A DNA stretch of 64,000 bases, from NCBI RefSeq assembly GCF_003950295.1, contig NZ_RHNP01000015.1, positions 1 through 64,000 of the forward strand. Direction: 5' to 3'. Below, in pieces: positions 63,088 to 64,000 of the stretch. Position 1 is the first letter of the stretch. Each line of letters starts with the position of its first letter. Source of the stretch: Loigolactobacillus iwatensis (GTDB lineage Bacteria > Bacillota > Bacilli > Lactobacillales > Lactobacillaceae). Position numbers and translations under genes: made by a program. Below the pieces are notes generated by a model that saw nothing but the letters and a program-made list of their open reading frames with translations, was not told where the DNA came from and did not search any database.

Positions 63088-64000
63088 TTGATTCAACGTG
63101 AAGAACATCGTGATTTTGATTTAGTTTCACCTTACCAGCCTGCTGGTGATCAGCCACAGGCAATTAAACAATTGACTGAGGGGATTGAAAAGGGTGAAAA
63201 GGCCCAGATCTTATTAGGGGCAACTGGGACTGGTAAGACGTTTACAATGAGTGAAGTGATTAAGAATGTTGGGAAACCGACTTTGGTGATAGCCCACAAT
63301 AAAACTTTGGCGGGTCAATTATACGGCGAATTCAAACAGTTTTTCCCTAATAATGCCGTTGAATATTTTGTGAGTTATTATGATTATTACCAACCAGAGG
63401 CCTATGTGCCGTCAAGTGATACGTACATCGAGAAGGATTCTAGTATTAATGATGAAATTGATAAATTACGTCATTCGGCAACGAGCTCATTATTAGAACG
63501 TAATGATGTGATCGTTGTCGCTTCGGTTTCTTGTATTTTTGGTTTGGGCAGTCCTGATGAGTACCGTGATCATGTTTTGTCATTGCGGGTTGGTCAAGAA
63601 TTGGAACGCAATGAATTGCTGCGCCGTTTAATTGATATTCAATTTGAACGCAATGATATTGATTTTCAGCGGGGACGCTTTCGTGTTCGCGGGGATGTTG
63701 TTGAGATTTTTCCAGCTTCTCGGGATGAACGGGCTTTGCGAATTGAATTTTTTGGTGATGAAATTGATCGCATTCGCGAAGTAGATGCACTAACGGGCGA
63801 GGTTGTGGGTGACCGCGATCACGTGGCCATTTTTCCGGCAACCCATTTTATGACTAACGATGAGCAGATGGAACACGCAATTGTTAGCATTGAGGCTGAG
63901 TTAAAGACGCGTTTGAAAGAATTAACTGATCAGCATAAATTATTGGAGGCGCAACGGCTAGAGCAGCGGACTAACTACGATATTGAAATGCTGCGTGAAA
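63088..64000 (+). CDS. uvrB: Excinuclease ABC subunit UvrB, N-terminal part
   Basis: The first 304 codons of UvrB, running off the window edge. A TTG start follows GAGGAGGT at seven bases and gives [20 protein letters not shown]. Walker A is [12 protein letters not shown], and the damage-probing beta-hairpin [21 protein letters not shown], residues given as the region around 93-113, is intact. UvrB verifies DNA lesions with UvrA and recruits UvrC. The LexA-like box upstream fits SOS control, and the duplicated leader is unusual. Confidence 0.95.
   Translation, partial: MIQREEHRDFDLVSPYQPAGDQPQAIKQLTEGIEKGEKAQILLGATGTGKTFTMSEVIKNVGKPTLVIAHNKTLAGQLYGEFKQFFPNNAVEYFVSYYDYYQPEAYVPSSDTYIEKDSSINDEIDKLRHSATSSLLERNDVIVVASVSCIFGLGSPDEYRDHVLSLRVGQELERNELLRRLIDIQFERNDIDFQRGRFRVRGDVVEIFPASRDERALRIEFFGDEIDRIREVDALTGEVVGDRDHVAIFPATHFMTNDEQMEHAIVSIEAELKTRLKELTDQHKLLEAQRLEQRTNYDIEMLRE

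Noticed and set aside
62802-63108. Minus-strand frames across the uvrB leader with an internally repeated protein
   Set aside because: The repetition only reflects the tandem DNA units; no ribosome site or promoter supports the frames.

Overview
The window looks like chromosomal DNA from a member of the Lactobacillaceae (Lactobacillales, Firmicutes). The DNA is AT-rich, Shine-Dalgarno sites are strong, GTG and TTG starts are common, and most genes follow the Bacillus subtilis order of the same blocks. Genus and species cannot be fixed from the sequence alone. I see no prophage, insertion sequence, CRISPR array or plasmid gene.

Layout. 1-1144: end of a 5S rRNA and twelve tRNA genes. 1145-2966: a possible short peptide unit, an HmoB-like monooxygenase and a metallo-beta-lactamase-fold hydrolase. 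3144-11911: the spx-mecA-coiA-spxH-CYTH-relQ-nadK-rluD-mgtE block (proteolysis control, competence, (p)ppGpp, NADP). 12040-17065: cutC, a lactonase, a lone PTS IIA-like protein, an AI-2E family exporter, zinc-free S14 and GMP reductase. 17505-21631: rlmA, trmL, topB, DUF1149. 21986-34281: the ftsK-ymfFHI-rodZ-pgsA-cinA-recA-rny block. 34673-39284: tagO, yigZ, comFA-comFC and hpf. 39464-43091: secA and prfB, the latter with the classical +1 frameshift. 43430-52244: a MinJ-like protein, then phoPR and pstS-C-A-B-B-phoU, a complete phosphate-starvation module with Pho-box repeats before pstS. 52431-54823: a liaX/yvlB-like envelope-stress operon. 55107-62697: hprK-lgt-gpsA, a TPR protein, trxB, pgcA and an HD hydrolase. 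63088-64000: the start of uvrB.

Two dispersed intergenic repeat families stand out. Family A has about eight full or partial copies. The fuller ones have CTAGGG/CCAGGG-type imperfect inverted ends and a small GAAA-loop hairpin whose stem changes in a compensatory way between copies. Family B has four copies of about 130-180 bp, each carrying a terminator hairpin; three lie directly behind a gene on their own strand and the fourth is inverted behind gpsA.

The least expected structure is the uvrB leader. A LexA-like box and promoter are followed by about 340 nt that contain two tandem units of about 100 bp. Each unit encodes a 17-residue peptide, carries an identical hairpin and ends in a Shine-Dalgarno site; the second unit's site serves uvrB. 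Other points worth attention: a shared DDDWSDF tail on two neighbouring small membrane proteins of the lia-like operon, a PTS IIA-Gut-like protein without the phosphorylatable histidine, and an acceptor-stem mismatch in tRNA-Phe.
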